A stretch of DNA of 64,000 nt from SKKY01 sp965228015 (GTDB lineage: Bacteria > Bacillota > Peptococcia > Peptococcales > SKKY01), in NCBI GenBank assembly GCA_965228015.1, contig OZ245787.1, positions 1,674,001 through 1,738,000 on the forward strand, read 5' to 3'. Under the pieces are notes generated by a model that was given only the letters and a program-made list of their open reading frames with translations, made no database searches and was not told the DNA's origin. Shown piece after piece: positions 48,793 to 57,947 of this stretch. How positions within the stretch are numbered: position 1 is the stretch's first letter; each line of letters starts with the position of its first letter. Position numbers and translations under genes: made by a program.

Positions 48793-49578
48793 CCCAGATA
48801 CTTTAGTGGTCTCTACCAAGATAGTGCTGATTTATGGCTTGAAGTAGCTGATTATATTGATAGCAACTATGAAGAAGAAACTATTGAAAAGATATATTTA
48901 TCAGGAGATGGAGCCAACTGGATAAAACAAGGCAAAGAATGGATTAAAGATAGTATCTATGTTTTAGATAGATACTATTTGTCGAAATATATAAAGAAGG
49001 CAACTGCTCATATGAAAGGCACACACCAAATGATGTGGTATTACATAAATACGAAAAGGAAAGATTTCGTAAAAGATTTATTCAAAGCAATAATTGAAGA
49101 AACAGAATCAGAAACAAAAAATAGAAGCAATAAAAGATGCTAGAAGTTATGTGTTAAATAATTGGGAAGGTATAATGAATCAATATGACCCGGATTATAT
49201 AGGTTGTAGCGCAGAAGGCCATATTAGTTATATATTATCTGCAAGATTAAATTCAAGGCCTCTAAGCTGGTGCAGAGAAGGTGTTGATCAAATGTCACGT
49301 CTGAGGGCTTTTAAGGCTAATTCAGGTAATGTATATGATTTAGTAAAAGAAAGAAGCAAGAAAAACAGAAACAAGAATCATAAAATTAGAAAGCCGTGTT
49401 ATAAAAAAAGCTACGAACCTAATATCAGATGAGAAATTCGGCAATGTGCCAGTAGTTTTAACTGGTAAGAGAACTTGGAAAAGAGAATTATTTAAAAGGA
49501 TAGTGAGTGCGATTTAGCACGTAATACATACAAGGAGTTTTTTTATTCTTTTAAAACCCATAATTAATTGATACGATT
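48793..49578 (+). mobile_element. ISLre2-family element, 3' half
   Basis: Matches the 3' half of the element at 18482-20032 and ends with the same inverted end at 49578. Its 5' half was replaced by the IS3 copy. The transposase piece carries the same A6-run frameshift (near 49123) as the full copy, plus an extra lesion near 49410. Confidence 0.92.
48794..49516 (+). pseudogene. ISLre2-type transposase, 3' fragment
   Basis: Begins inside PRYFSGLYQDSADLW and runs through GDGANWIKQGKEW, DRYYLSKYIKKATAHMKG; changes frame at the A6 run (IEAIKDARSYVLNNWEG) and again near 49410, ending close to 49516. Confidence 0.88.
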
Positions 49579-49594
49579 ATGAATAACTAAATTC

Positions 49595-49623
49595 TTGACA
49601 CCCTAAAGGTCCGGTGATAAAAT
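49595..49623 (+). promoter_or_regulatory. Promoter of the str ribosomal cluster
   Basis: TTGACA (49595-49600), 17-bp spacer, TAAAAT (49618-49623): a consensus -35 and a good -10, starting only 17 bp after the ISLre2 end. Likely main promoter for ybxF-rpsL-rpsG-fusA-tuf. Confidence 0.85.
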
Positions 49624-49676
49624 ATTTTAGTGTGTGCAAGCAACTAAAAGAATCAATGAAAGAGAGTGAGCTTGAG

Positions 49677-49928
49677 ATGTCGAATTTAATCGGACACAAA
49701 GTCATTGGTACTAAGCAAACTCTGAGAGCTTTAAAAAGTAATGAAGTTAAGGCAGTTTATATTGCCAGAGATGCTGAGGAAAGAATAGTAAGTGATGTTC
49801 AGAAAGCAGCAAAAGAAAGTAATGTACAGAGAGTATTTGTTCCTACAATGATGGAGCTTGGAAAAGCTTTTGGTATCGAGGTAGGGGCAGCGACAGCAGC
49901 TTTATTAAAGGTAACGGATGAAGACTAA
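49677..49928 (+). CDS. ybxF: L7Ae-family RNA-binding protein (YbxF type)
   Basis: An 83-residue L7Ae/L30e-fold protein that binds kink-turn RNA, found in Firmicutes just before rpsL. SNLIGHKVIGTKQTLRALKSNEVKAVYIARDA and VFVPTMMELGKAFGIEVGAAT are the usual strand-helix pattern. The ATG at 49677 is chosen over an upstream codon because of the conserved start; GAGTGAGC precedes it. Normally it follows rpoC; here an IS island lies upstream instead. Confidence 0.9.
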   Translation: MSNLIGHKVIGTKQTLRALKSNEVKAVYIARDAEERIVSDVQKAAKESNVQRVFVPTMMELGKAFGIEVGAATAALLKVTDED

Positions 49929-49980
49929 TTTAGTCTTCATCCAATTCTTATAATCCTTAATTGGGAAGGAGGTGCGATTG

Positions 49981-50361
49981 ATGCCAACAATCAGTCAGTT
50001 AGTACGCAAAGGAAGAAAGAAAATAGTTCAAAAATCTACAGCGCCAGCATTAAAAAGCAATCCTCAAAAAAGAGGTGTTTGTACGAGAGTTTACACTACA
50101 ACTCCAAAGAAGCCTAACTCTGCTCTTCGTAAAGTAGCTAGAGTTAAGTTGACTAATGGCTTGGAGGTTACAACATATATTCCAGGAATTGGACACAATC
50201 TTCAGGAACACAGTGTTGTTCTTGTTAGAGGTGGAAGAGTAAAAGACTTACCAGGCGTTCGTTATCATTTGGTTCGTGGAACATTAGATGCAGCAGGAGT
50301 TCAAAATAGAACACAAAGCCGTTCAAAATACGGCACAAAGAAGCCAAAAGTAAAAAAATAA
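49981..50361 (+). CDS. rpsL: 30S ribosomal protein S12
   Basis: Decoding-centre protein of the small subunit, 126 residues. PTISQLVRKGR, the TTPKKPNSALRKVARV loop (with Lys at the position altered in streptomycin resistance, so wild type) and GVRYHLVRGTLDAAGV are typical. ATG at 49981 has GGAGG 8 bp before it. First classical ribosomal gene of the str operon. Confidence 0.98.
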   Translation: MPTISQLVRKGRKKIVQKSTAPALKSNPQKRGVCTRVYTTTPKKPNSALRKVARVKLTNGLEVTTYIPGIGHNLQEHSVVLVRGGRVKDLPGVRYHLVRGTLDAAGVQNRTQSRSKYGTKKPKVKK

Positions 50362-50387
50362 TTTAAAAATAAGTGGGGGTTTAGGAA

Positions 50388-50858
50388 ATGCCAAGAAAAG
50401 GACCTGTCCCTAAGAGAGATGTATTGCCAGATCCAATATACCAAAATAAAAGAGTTGCTAAGCTTATTAATCAACTTATGGTTGATGGTAAGAAAAGTAT
50501 TGCTGAAAAAGCGGTTTATGATGCTTTTGCATTAATTCAAGAGAGAACAGGAAAAGAGCCAATTGAGGTTTTTGAAGCTGCTCTGAATAATGTAATGCCA
50601 GTATTGGAAGTTAAGGCACGTCGCGTAGGTGGGGCAAATTATCAAGTTCCGGTTGAAGTAAGACCAGAACGCAGACAAACATTAGGTGTTCGCTGGTTAG
50701 CGTTATACACAAATCAAAGAGGTGAGAAAACACTAGTACAGAGGTTAGCAGGAGAGTTAATTGATGCTTCCAATGGTGCAGGTGGTTCTTACAAAAAGAA
50801 AGAAGATACTCACAAAATGGCAGAAGCTAACAAAGCATTTGCTCATTATAAGTGGTAA
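50388..50858 (+). CDS. rpsG: 30S ribosomal protein S7
   Basis: A 156-residue S7 that nucleates the 30S head. PRKGPVPKRDVLPDP at the start and RRVGGANYQVPVEVRPERR in the middle are the family signature. Ribosome site GTGGGGG-like; 26 bp after rpsL. Confidence 0.98.
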   Translation: MPRKGPVPKRDVLPDPIYQNKRVAKLINQLMVDGKKSIAEKAVYDAFALIQERTGKEPIEVFEAALNNVMPVLEVKARRVGGANYQVPVEVRPERRQTLGVRWLALYTNQRGEKTLVQRLAGELIDASNGAGGSYKKKEDTHKMAEANKAFAHYKW

Positions 50859-50886
50859 ATAAAAACCTGAAGGAGAGATAATTAAA

Positions 50887-52962
50887 GTGGCAAGAGAGTT
50901 TCCTATTGAAAAAACCAGAAATATAGGGATCATGGCTCATATCGACGCAGGTAAAACTACAACAACTGAGAGGATACTTTTTTTCACTGGAAGAACTCAC
51001 AAAATTGGTGAAGTTCATGATGGTGCTGCTACTATGGACTGGATGGTTCAAGAGCAGGAAAGAGGGATTACTATTACCTCAGCGGCTACAACCTGTCAGT
51101 GGAAAGATCACAGAATAAACATCATAGACACACCAGGACACGTTGACTTCACTGTTGAAGTTGAACGTTCTTTAAGAGTTTTAGATGGTTCTGTTGCTGT
51201 GTTTTGTGCAGTGGGTGGTGTTGAGCCTCAGTCTGAGACGGTATGGCGTCAGGCAGATAAATATAAAGTACCAAGAATTGCCTATATAAATAAAATGGAC
51301 CGTGTAGGTTCTGATTTTTTCAATGTAGCTGGTCAGATAAAAGAAAAACTTGGTGCTAATCCTGTTCCTCTTCAAGTTCCAATTGGAGCAGAGGATCACT
51401 TTGATGGATTGGTAGATCTTGTTTTAAATAAAGCTTTTTACTATATTGACGAAAAAGGCAACACAGAAGAGAGAGAGATTCCTACTGATTTGGCAGACGT
51501 TGTTGAAGAATACAGGGATAAATTACTTGAGGCTGTAGCTGAAACTGATGAAGAGTTAATGATGAAGTATCTTGAGGGCGAAGAGCTAACTGAAGAAGAG
51601 ATTAATTCAGGGATCAGAAAGGCTACTATCGGTGTAAAAATTATACCGGTTTGCTGTGGATCTTCTTTTAAAAACAAGGGAGTTCAAAGATTGCTTGATG
51701 CTGTAATTGCATATATGCCGGCTCCAACAGATGTCCCTGCGATTGGCGGAATTAATCCGGAAACTGATGAAGAGGATGAAAGAAAATCTTCTGATACAGA
51801 GCCTTTCTCTGCTTTGGCTTTTAAGATTATGACAGATCCTTTTGTTGGAAGACTTACTTATTTTAGAGTTTACTCAGGAGTTCTTAAGTCTGGTTCTTAT
51901 GTTTACAACTCAACAAAAGGTAAAAGAGAGCGTATTGGTAGAATACTTCAAATGCATGCTAACAGCAGACAAGAGATCACTGAAGTTCATGCAGGAGAAA
52001 TTGCAGCGGCGGTTGGACTTAAAGATACAACAACAGGAGATACATTGTCAGCTAAAGATACTCCAATTATTCTTGAATCAATGGTATTCCCAGAACCAGT
52101 TATCAGGGTTGCGATTGAGCCAGCTACAAAAGCTGATCAGGAAAAAATGGGGATTGCTTTATCAAAGTTAGCTGAAGAAGATCCAACTTTCAAAACTTAT
52201 TCAGATAAAGAAACTGGTCAGGTCCTAATTGCTGGTATGGGTGAGCTTCACCTTGAAATAATCGTTGACCGTCTTCTAAGAGAATTTAAAGTAGATGCAA
52301 AAGTTGGCAAACCTCAGGTTGCATATAAAGAAACAATTACTGAAAAGATTAAGGCTGAAGGTAAATTCGTTAGACAATCTGGTGGTAGGGGGCAGTACGG
52401 TCATGCAGTTATTGAACTTGAGCCGATTGAAAGTGGTACTGGTTTCGTATTTGAAAGTAAAATTGTTGGTGGTGTAGTTCCTAAAGAATACATTGGACCA
52501 ATTGAAGCTGGTATAAGAGAAGCTCTTCAAACTGGTGTTATAGCTGGGTACCAAATGGTTGACATGAAAGCAACTCTTATCGATGGTTCTTATCACGATG
52601 TGGATTCTTCTGAAATGGCCTTTAAAGTTGCTGGATCCATGGCTTTTAAAAATGGAGCACAAAAAGCTAAACCAATTCTTTTAGAACCATATATGAAAGT
52701 TGAAGTTCAGGTTCCAGAGGATAACACTGGTGATGTAATGGGTGATATGAACTCAAGAAGAGGACAGATTGAGGGCATGGAACCAAGAGGAAACACACAA
52801 GTTGTAAGAGGTTATGTTCCATTATCTGAGATGTTTGGTTATGCAACTGATCTAAGGTCAAAGACTCAAGGTCGCGGAATATATACTATGCAATTTGATC
52901 ATTATAAAGAAGTCCCCAGAAATATTGCTGAAGAAATCGCAGCAAAAAGAATGGGTAAATAG
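50887..52962 (+). CDS. fusA: Elongation factor G
   Basis: A 691-residue translocation GTPase. G1 AHIDAGKTT, G2 region RGITITSAA, G3 DTPGHVDF and G4 NKMD are in the first 140 residues; domains II-V follow to RMGK. GTG start at 50887 preceded by AGGAGAG. Normal bacterial EF-G1 length; no lesions over 2 kb. Confidence 0.98.
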   Translation: MAREFPIEKTRNIGIMAHIDAGKTTTTERILFFTGRTHKIGEVHDGAATMDWMVQEQERGITITSAATTCQWKDHRINIIDTPGHVDFTVEVERSLRVLDGSVAVFCAVGGVEPQSETVWRQADKYKVPRIAYINKMDRVGSDFFNVAGQIKEKLGANPVPLQVPIGAEDHFDGLVDLVLNKAFYYIDEKGNTEEREIPTDLADVVEEYRDKLLEAVAETDEELMMKYLEGEELTEEEINSGIRKATIGVKIIPVCCGSSFKNKGVQRLLDAVIAYMPAPTDVPAIGGINPETDEEDERKSSDTEPFSALAFKIMTDPFVGRLTYFRVYSGVLKSGSYVYNSTKGKRERIGRILQMHANSRQEITEVHAGEIAAAVGLKDTTTGDTLSAKDTPIILESMVFPEPVIRVAIEPATKADQEKMGIALSKLAEEDPTFKTYSDKETGQVLIAGMGELHLEIIVDRLLREFKVDAKVGKPQVAYKETITEKIKAEGKFVRQSGGRGQYGHAVIELEPIESGTGFVFESKIVGGVVPKEYIGPIEAGIREALQTGVIAGYQMVDMKATLIDGSYHDVDSSEMAFKVAGSMAFKNGAQKAKPILLEPYMKVEVQVPEDNTGDVMGDMNSRRGQIEGMEPRGNTQVVRGYVPLSEMFGYATDLRSKTQGRGIYTMQFDHYKEVPRNIAEEIAAKRMGK

Positions 52963-52988
52963 AAGAATTTAAGGGAGGAAAAAGTAAA

Positions 52989-54179
52989 ATGGCAAAAGCT
53001 AAATTTGAAAGAACTAAACCCCACGTAAATATTGGAACAATTGGTCACGTTGACCACGGTAAAACAACATCAACAGCAGCAATCACTGCAGTTTTAGCAC
53101 AAAAAGGTTTTGCGAAAGTATCAAAATTCGACGAGATTGACAAGGCACCAGAAGAAAAAGAGAGAGGTATTACAATTAATACAGCTCACGTAGAATACGA
53201 AACAGAAAACAGACACTATGCTCACGTAGACTGTCCAGGTCACGCTGACTATGTAAAAAATATGATTACAGGAGCAGCTCAGATGGACGGAGCAATCTTG
53301 GTAGTAAGTGCAGCAGATGGCCCAATGCCACAAACAAGAGAACACATTCTTCTTGCACGTCAGGTTGGGGTGCCATATATCGTAGTATGGTTAAACAAAG
53401 CAGACATGGTTGATGATGAAGAATTATTAGAGTTAGTTGAAATGGAAGTAAGAGAACTATTAAGCCAGTATGAATTCCCTGGAGATGATATTCCAGTAGT
53501 AAGAGGTTCAGGTTTGAAAGCTCTTGAAGATCCAACAGGCCCATGGGCAGAAAAAGTACTTGAGTTAATGCGGGCAGTAGATGACTACATTCCAACTCCA
53601 GAGCGTGCAATCGACAAGCCATTCCTAATGCCAGTAGAGGACGTATTCTCAATTACAGGCCGTGGAACAGTAGCAACAGGCAGAATTGAAAGAGGAGAAG
53701 TAAGAGTTGGTGAAGAAGTAGAGATCGTAGGTCTTTCAGAAGCTCCAAGAAAAACAGTAGTAACAGGAGTAGAAATGTTCCGTAAACTTCTTGACTATGC
53801 ACAAGCAGGAGACAATATAGGCGCATTATTAAGAGGTGTTGACAGAAAAGATATTATCAGAGGCCAAGTATTAGCTAAGCCGGGATCAATCAAACCTCAT
53901 ACAAAGTTTTCCGGAGAGGTTTATGTATTAACAAAAGAAGAGGGTGGAAGACACACTCCATTCTTTAACGGATACAGACCACAGTTTTACTTCAGAACAA
54001 CAGACGTAACAGGATCAATTGCAATGCCAGAAGGAGTAGAAATGGTAATGCCGGGAGATAACATCAAAATGGACATCGAATTAATTACTCCAATAGCTAT
54101 TGAGCCAGGCTTAAGATTTGCAATCCGTGAAGGCGGAAGAACTGTTGGTGCTGGTGTTGTTTCAGGCATTAACGAGTAA
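52989..54179 (+). CDS. tuf: Elongation factor Tu
   Basis: A 396-residue EF-Tu, carrier of aminoacyl-tRNA. G1 GHVDHGKTT, effector RGITINTAHVEY, G3 DCPGHADY and G4 NKADM are exact. Codon choice shifts strongly to GTA, CCA and ACA here, as expected for a highly expressed gene. Ribosome site GGGAGG. Last gene of the str cluster, with a strong terminator. Confidence 0.98.
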   Translation: MAKAKFERTKPHVNIGTIGHVDHGKTTSTAAITAVLAQKGFAKVSKFDEIDKAPEEKERGITINTAHVEYETENRHYAHVDCPGHADYVKNMITGAAQMDGAILVVSAADGPMPQTREHILLARQVGVPYIVVWLNKADMVDDEELLELVEMEVRELLSQYEFPGDDIPVVRGSGLKALEDPTGPWAEKVLELMRAVDDYIPTPERAIDKPFLMPVEDVFSITGRGTVATGRIERGEVRVGEEVEIVGLSEAPRKTVVTGVEMFRKLLDYAQAGDNIGALLRGVDRKDIIRGQVLAKPGSIKPHTKFSGEVYVLTKEEGGRHTPFFNGYRPQFYFRTTDVTGSIAMPEGVEMVMPGDNIKMDIELITPIAIEPGLRFAIREGGRTVGAGVVSGINE

Positions 54180-54228
54180 TAAAAGACTTTCCTTTTAAAG
54201 TGTAAGGCAACCAAACAGGAAAAACTCA

Positions 54229-54259
54229 AGTGCCGCGTTGAAAAATGCGGTACTTTTTT
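54229..54259 (+). terminator. Terminator after tuf
   Basis: AGTGCCGC/GCGGTACT stem (one G-U) with loop GTTGAAAAAT and a T6 run. It closely resembles the hairpin in the ISL3 copies. The stretch 54260-54506 holds the S10 promoter and leader and no gene. Confidence 0.9.
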
Positions 54260-54356
54260 ATTGGGACTTTGAAAATTAAAAAAACTTTTAAAGTATTTTA
54301 GAAAATAATTAAAATGTAAAAAAATATTTCAAAAATTAAAAAATAAAGAAAAAATG

Positions 54357-54384
54357 TAGACAAATACTAAAAAATATATATAAT
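54357..54384 (+). promoter_or_regulatory. Promoter of the S10-spc ribosomal cluster
   Basis: TAGACA (54357-54362), 16-bp spacer, TATAAT (54379-54384), in a very AT-rich stretch. The perfect -10 and position before rpsJ support it. Confidence 0.78.
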
Positions 54385-54389
54385 AATAG

Positions 54390-54500
54390 GGTATGCACAA
54401 AGTGCGATGAGGCGGAAGGTTGTTGTCCGGATGATACGCCAGACACCGTGGACAAGTTAATTTCCGTTGAGAATGTCCGAAAATCGGGCGGTAAGGAGGA
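54390..54500 (+). promoter_or_regulatory. Structured mRNA leader of the S10 operon (candidate autoregulatory leader)
   Basis: About 110 nt between the promoter and rpsJ, much richer in GC than its surroundings. Two hairpins can be drawn: GGCG (54413) closing with CGCC (54437) and GGACA (54452) with TGTCC (54475). Firmicute S10 operons are known to have ribosomal protein (L4-type) leaders here. The ligand is not shown by the sequence. Confidence 0.45.
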
Positions 54501-54506
54501 ATGAAA

Positions 54507-54815
54507 ATGGCGAAACAAAAAATCAGAATCAGATTAAAGGCATTTGATTACAAAATTATTGATCAATCTGCACAAAAAATTGTAGAGACTGCAAAAAAGA
54601 CAGGTGCTAGTGTATCGGGTCCAATACCTCTTCCAACAGAGAAGAATGTTTTTACAATTTTGAGATCACCTCATGTCAATAAGGACTCAAGAGAGCAATT
54701 TGAAATGAGAACTCATAAAAGATTAATTGACATTCTTGATCCTACACCAAAGACTGTTGATTCATTAATGAGATTAGACTTGCCTTCTGGTGTAGATATC
54801 GAGATTAAACTCTAA
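54507..54815 (+). CDS. rpsJ: 30S ribosomal protein S10
   Basis: A 102-residue S10, also the NusE antitermination partner. KIRIRLKAFDYKIIDQSAQKIVETA and SPHVNKDSREQFEMRTHKRLIDI are the family core. The ATG at 54507 is chosen because AAGGAGG ends 7 bases before it; an ATG at 54501 is too close. First gene of the S10 operon. Confidence 0.98.
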   Translation: MAKQKIRIRLKAFDYKIIDQSAQKIVETAKKTGASVSGPIPLPTEKNVFTILRSPHVNKDSREQFEMRTHKRLIDILDPTPKTVDSLMRLDLPSGVDIEIKL

Positions 54816-54833
54816 TATTGGGAGGTGGATAGG

Positions 54834-55460
54834 ATGAGAGAAATGATTTTAGGAAAAAAAATAGGAATGACGCAGATTTTTGATGCGGAGGGAAAATTGA
54901 TCCCTGTAACAGTTGTTGAAGCAGGACCATGTATAGTGGTTCAGCAAAAGGACACAGAAAATGATGGCTATCAAGCTGTAAAAGTAGGATATGGAAGCAT
55001 TAAGGAAAAAAATGCAAATAAACCTCATAAAGGTCAGTTTGCAAAAGCAGGTATAGCTCCTTTGAGATATTTAAGAGAAGTTAAAGTTGAAGACATTTCT
55101 GAATACCCATTAGGACATGAAGTTAAAGTTGATGTTTTCCAGTCTGGTGACATGGTTGATGTTACTGGAGTGAGTAAAGGTAAAGGTATTCAAGGGGTTA
55201 TAAAAAGACATAATTTCTCAAGAGGACCAATGGCTCACGGATCAAGACATCACAGAAAGCCTGGTTCTATAGGAGCTTTGGGGCCAAACAGAGTATTTAA
55301 AGGTAAAAAGCTTCCTGGCCATATGGGTAAAGATAAAATTACTATTCAAGGTCTTGAAATAGTAAAAGTAGATGTAGAAAAGAATCTTTTGTTAATCAAA
55401 GGTTCTGTCCCAGGGGCAAGAAAAACATTAATTACAATTAAAAAATCAGTGAAGTCATAA
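54834..55460 (+). CDS. rplC: 50S ribosomal protein L3
   Basis: A 208-residue L3 of the peptidyl-transferase region. MILGKKIGMTQIF at the start and the HNFSRGPMAHGSRHHRKPGSIG loop are diagnostic. GGGAGG lies 9 bp before the ATG at 54834; a GTG at 54825 is a possible earlier start. Confidence 0.97.
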   Translation: MREMILGKKIGMTQIFDAEGKLIPVTVVEAGPCIVVQQKDTENDGYQAVKVGYGSIKEKNANKPHKGQFAKAGIAPLRYLREVKVEDISEYPLGHEVKVDVFQSGDMVDVTGVSKGKGIQGVIKRHNFSRGPMAHGSRHHRKPGSIGALGPNRVFKGKKLPGHMGKDKITIQGLEIVKVDVEKNLLLIKGSVPGARKTLITIKKSVKS

Positions 55461-55491
55461 GGAAAGATACCAGCAGGAAGGAGGAAATGAA

Positions 55492-56118
55492 ATGCCAAGT
55501 GTAAAATTATTTAATATAGAAGGCAGCGAAGTTGGTCAGGTGCAGTTGAGTGAAGAAGTTTTTGGGATTGAACTAAATGAAGGAGTTGTTCACGAGGTTG
55601 TTGTTATGCAGCTAGCTAGCATGAGAAAAGGTACATCTTCAACAAAGCACAGGGGAGAAGTAAGAGGAGGCGGACGTAAGCCTTGGAGACAAAAAGGTAC
55701 GGGAAGAGCTAGAGTAGGTACTATCAGATCTCCATTGTGGCGTGGCGGTTCAATTGTATTTGGACCAAAACCAAGAAGCTATTCTTACAGTATTCCTAAG
55801 AAAAAAAGGAGATTGGCTCTTAAATCAGTTTTAAATGATAAAGTGTTAACTGAGAGTCTTGTTGTTTTAGAATCTCTTGCTATGGAGCAACCAAAAACAA
55901 AAGAAATGATTAAGATTTTAACAGCTCTTAAAAATGAAGGCAAAGCGTTAGTTGTAACGGCTGAAGAGAATTTTAACGTAGCTAAATCAGTAAGTAACAT
56001 CCCAGGGATTACTTATACTACTTCTGAAGGATTAAATGTATATGACGTAATTAGTCATGACAAACTTATTATCACTCAAGAGGCAGTTACTAAGACAGAG
56101 GAGGTGCTTTCCAGATGA
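55492..56118 (+). CDS. rplD: 50S ribosomal protein L4
   Basis: A 208-residue L4 whose loop lines the exit tunnel: STKHRGEVRGGGRKPWRQKGTGRAR followed by SPLWRGGSIVFGP. The stop overlaps the rplW ATG by 4 bp, so the two are coupled. In many bacteria L4 represses this operon. Confidence 0.98.
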   Translation: MPSVKLFNIEGSEVGQVQLSEEVFGIELNEGVVHEVVVMQLASMRKGTSSTKHRGEVRGGGRKPWRQKGTGRARVGTIRSPLWRGGSIVFGPKPRSYSYSIPKKKRRLALKSVLNDKVLTESLVVLESLAMEQPKTKEMIKILTALKNEGKALVVTAEENFNVAKSVSNIPGITYTTSEGLNVYDVISHDKLIITQEAVTKTEEVLSR

Positions 56119-56402
56119 AAAATTCATACGATATTATCCTAAAACCTGTAATTACAGAAAAAACTGTATCTATGATGGAAGAAGGAAAATACACTTTCAA
56201 AGTATTAAAGAGTGCGAATAAGTTTGAAATTAAAAACGCTATTCAGGAAATCTTCAAGGTTAACGTTATAAATATTTCAACTATAAATGTTAAGGGCAAG
56301 ACAAAGAGAATGGGGCGTTCTGAAGGGAAGGCTGCTAGCTGGAAAAAGGCAATAGTTACTTTAAAAGAAGGCCAGCAGATTGAAGTTTTCGAGGGACTAT
56401 AA
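56115..56402 (+). CDS. rplW: 50S ribosomal protein L23
   Basis: A 95-residue L23 at the tunnel exit, docking site for trigger factor and SRP. DIILKPVITEKTVSMME and KTKRMGRSEGKAASWKKAIVTL are typical. Starts inside the end of rplD. Confidence 0.97.
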   Translation: MKNSYDIILKPVITEKTVSMMEEGKYTFKVLKSANKFEIKNAIQEIFKVNVINISTINVKGKTKRMGRSEGKAASWKKAIVTLKEGQQIEVFEGL

Positions 56403-56434
56403 AATCCTGAAATTTTGATTAGGAGGTAAGGTTA

Positions 56435-57262
56435 ATGTCTATAAAGAGTTTTAAACCTACATCTCCTGCTAGAAGACATATGACAGTATTGTCATTTAAG
56501 GAAATTACTACTGATTCTCCAGAAAAATCATTGGTTGTTCCTTTAAAGAAACATGCAGGAAGAAATGCTAGGGGTAAAATCACTGTGCGCCATCAAGGTG
56601 GTGGACACAAGAGAAAGTATAGAATTATTGATTTTAAAAGAAATAAAGATGTTATTCCGGGAAAAATAAGCACTATTGAATATGATCCTAATAGATCTTC
56701 AAATATTGCTTTGATTACTTATTTGGATGGAGAAAAGAAATATATTATAGCGCCAAACGGATTAAGCGTTGGGGATGTTATTTATTCTGGTCCAGAATCA
56801 GATATTAAAGTTGGAAATGCTTTGCCAATTAAAAACATACCAGTTGGTACAATTATTCATAATGTTGAACTAAAACCTGGCAAAGGTGGTCAGCTTGCAA
56901 GATCTGCTGGTGGAAGCATTCAGCTAATGGCTAAGGAAAGCGAATATGCTCAAATCAGAATGCCTTCCGGTGAAGTTAGAATGGTTCATGTAAATTGTCG
57001 AGCAACAATTGGGCAAGTAGGTAACCTTTCTTATGAAAACGTTACTATTGGTAAAGCTGGAAGAAGCCGCTGGATGGGCAAAAGACCTACAGTTCGTGGT
57101 TCTGTAATGAATCCATGTGATCACCCTCATGGTGGTGGGGAAGGTCGTGCTCCGGTTGGACGTAAAGCACCTGTTACTCCATGGGGTAAAGTTGCAATTG
57201 GCAAAAAAACTCGTAAAAAGAAAAATCAAAGTAATCAATTTATTGTTAAGAAAAAAAAATAG
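56435..57262 (+). CDS. rplB: 50S ribosomal protein L2
   Basis: A 275-residue L2 needed for subunit joining and peptidyl transfer. The C-terminal GRSRWMGKRPTVRGSVMNPCDHPHGGGEGR segment with its conserved His is exact; GRNARGKITVRHQGGGHKRKYR lies near the N-terminus. AGGAGG site. Confidence 0.98.
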   Translation: MSIKSFKPTSPARRHMTVLSFKEITTDSPEKSLVVPLKKHAGRNARGKITVRHQGGGHKRKYRIIDFKRNKDVIPGKISTIEYDPNRSSNIALITYLDGEKKYIIAPNGLSVGDVIYSGPESDIKVGNALPIKNIPVGTIIHNVELKPGKGGQLARSAGGSIQLMAKESEYAQIRMPSGEVRMVHVNCRATIGQVGNLSYENVTIGKAGRSRWMGKRPTVRGSVMNPCDHPHGGGEGRAPVGRKAPVTPWGKVAIGKKTRKKKNQSNQFIVKKKK

Positions 57263-57286
57263 TCTGAGAAAGGAGGCAATCGCTTA

Positions 57287-57568
57287 ATGGGCAGATCAGT
57301 AAAAAAAGGACCTTATGTTGAAGAACGTCTGTACAAAAGAATTCTTCAGATGAACGAAAACAATGAAAAGAAGCTGATTAAGACATGGTCAAGAAGCTCA
57401 ACAATCTTTCCAGAGTTTATAGGACATACAATTGCCGTTCATGATGGTAGAAAGCATGTTCCAGTTTATGCAACAGAGGACATGGTAGGACATAAATTAG
57501 GGGAGTTTTCTCCAACCAGAACATATAAAGGTCATACAGATTCAGAAAAGTCTTCAGGTTTGAAATAA
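57287..57568 (+). CDS. rpsS: 30S ribosomal protein S19
   Basis: A 93-residue S19 of the 30S head, contacting S13. GRSVKKGPYVEERL and TWSRSSTIFPEFIGHTIAVHDGRKHVPVY are characteristic. AGGAGG site 9 bp before the ATG. Confidence 0.98.
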   Translation: MGRSVKKGPYVEERLYKRILQMNENNEKKLIKTWSRSSTIFPEFIGHTIAVHDGRKHVPVYATEDMVGHKLGEFSPTRTYKGHTDSEKSSGLK

Positions 57569-57601
57569 GGAGTCCGGAAGAGAGAGGGGGTTCTTGGTAA
57601 A

Positions 57602-57943
57602 ATGGAAACAAAGGCAGTTGCTAAGTATATTAGAATATCACCAATGAAGGTTCAGCAAGTTATGAACATTATCAGAGGAAAAGACGTGCAAGAAGCATTT
57701 GCTACTTTAAAATTTACTCCTAAAAAAGCATCTTTTTTAGTTGAGAAGGTTCTTAAGTCAGCAGTTGTTAATGCTGAAAATAATTTAGAATTAGATACAG
57801 ACAATCTTTATGTTAAAGCTTGTCATGTTGATCAGGGTCCGACTTTAAAGAGACAAAAACCAAGAGCAATGGGTAAAGCGGATTTAATTCGTAAGAGAAC
57901 AAGCCATATTACTGTGGTTGTAGCTGAGAAGAAGGAGGGATAA
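57602..57943 (+). CDS. rplV: 50S ribosomal protein L22
   Basis: A 113-residue L22 whose beta-hairpin reaches the exit tunnel. KYIRISPMKVQQVMNIIRG and the tip GPTLKRQKPRAMGKADLIRKRTSHITVVV are present. No resistance-type change in the loop is apparent. Confidence 0.98.
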   Translation: METKAVAKYIRISPMKVQQVMNIIRGKDVQEAFATLKFTPKKASFLVEKVLKSAVVNAENNLELDTDNLYVKACHVDQGPTLKRQKPRAMGKADLIRKRTSHITVVVAEKKEG

Positions 57944-57947
57944 TTAA

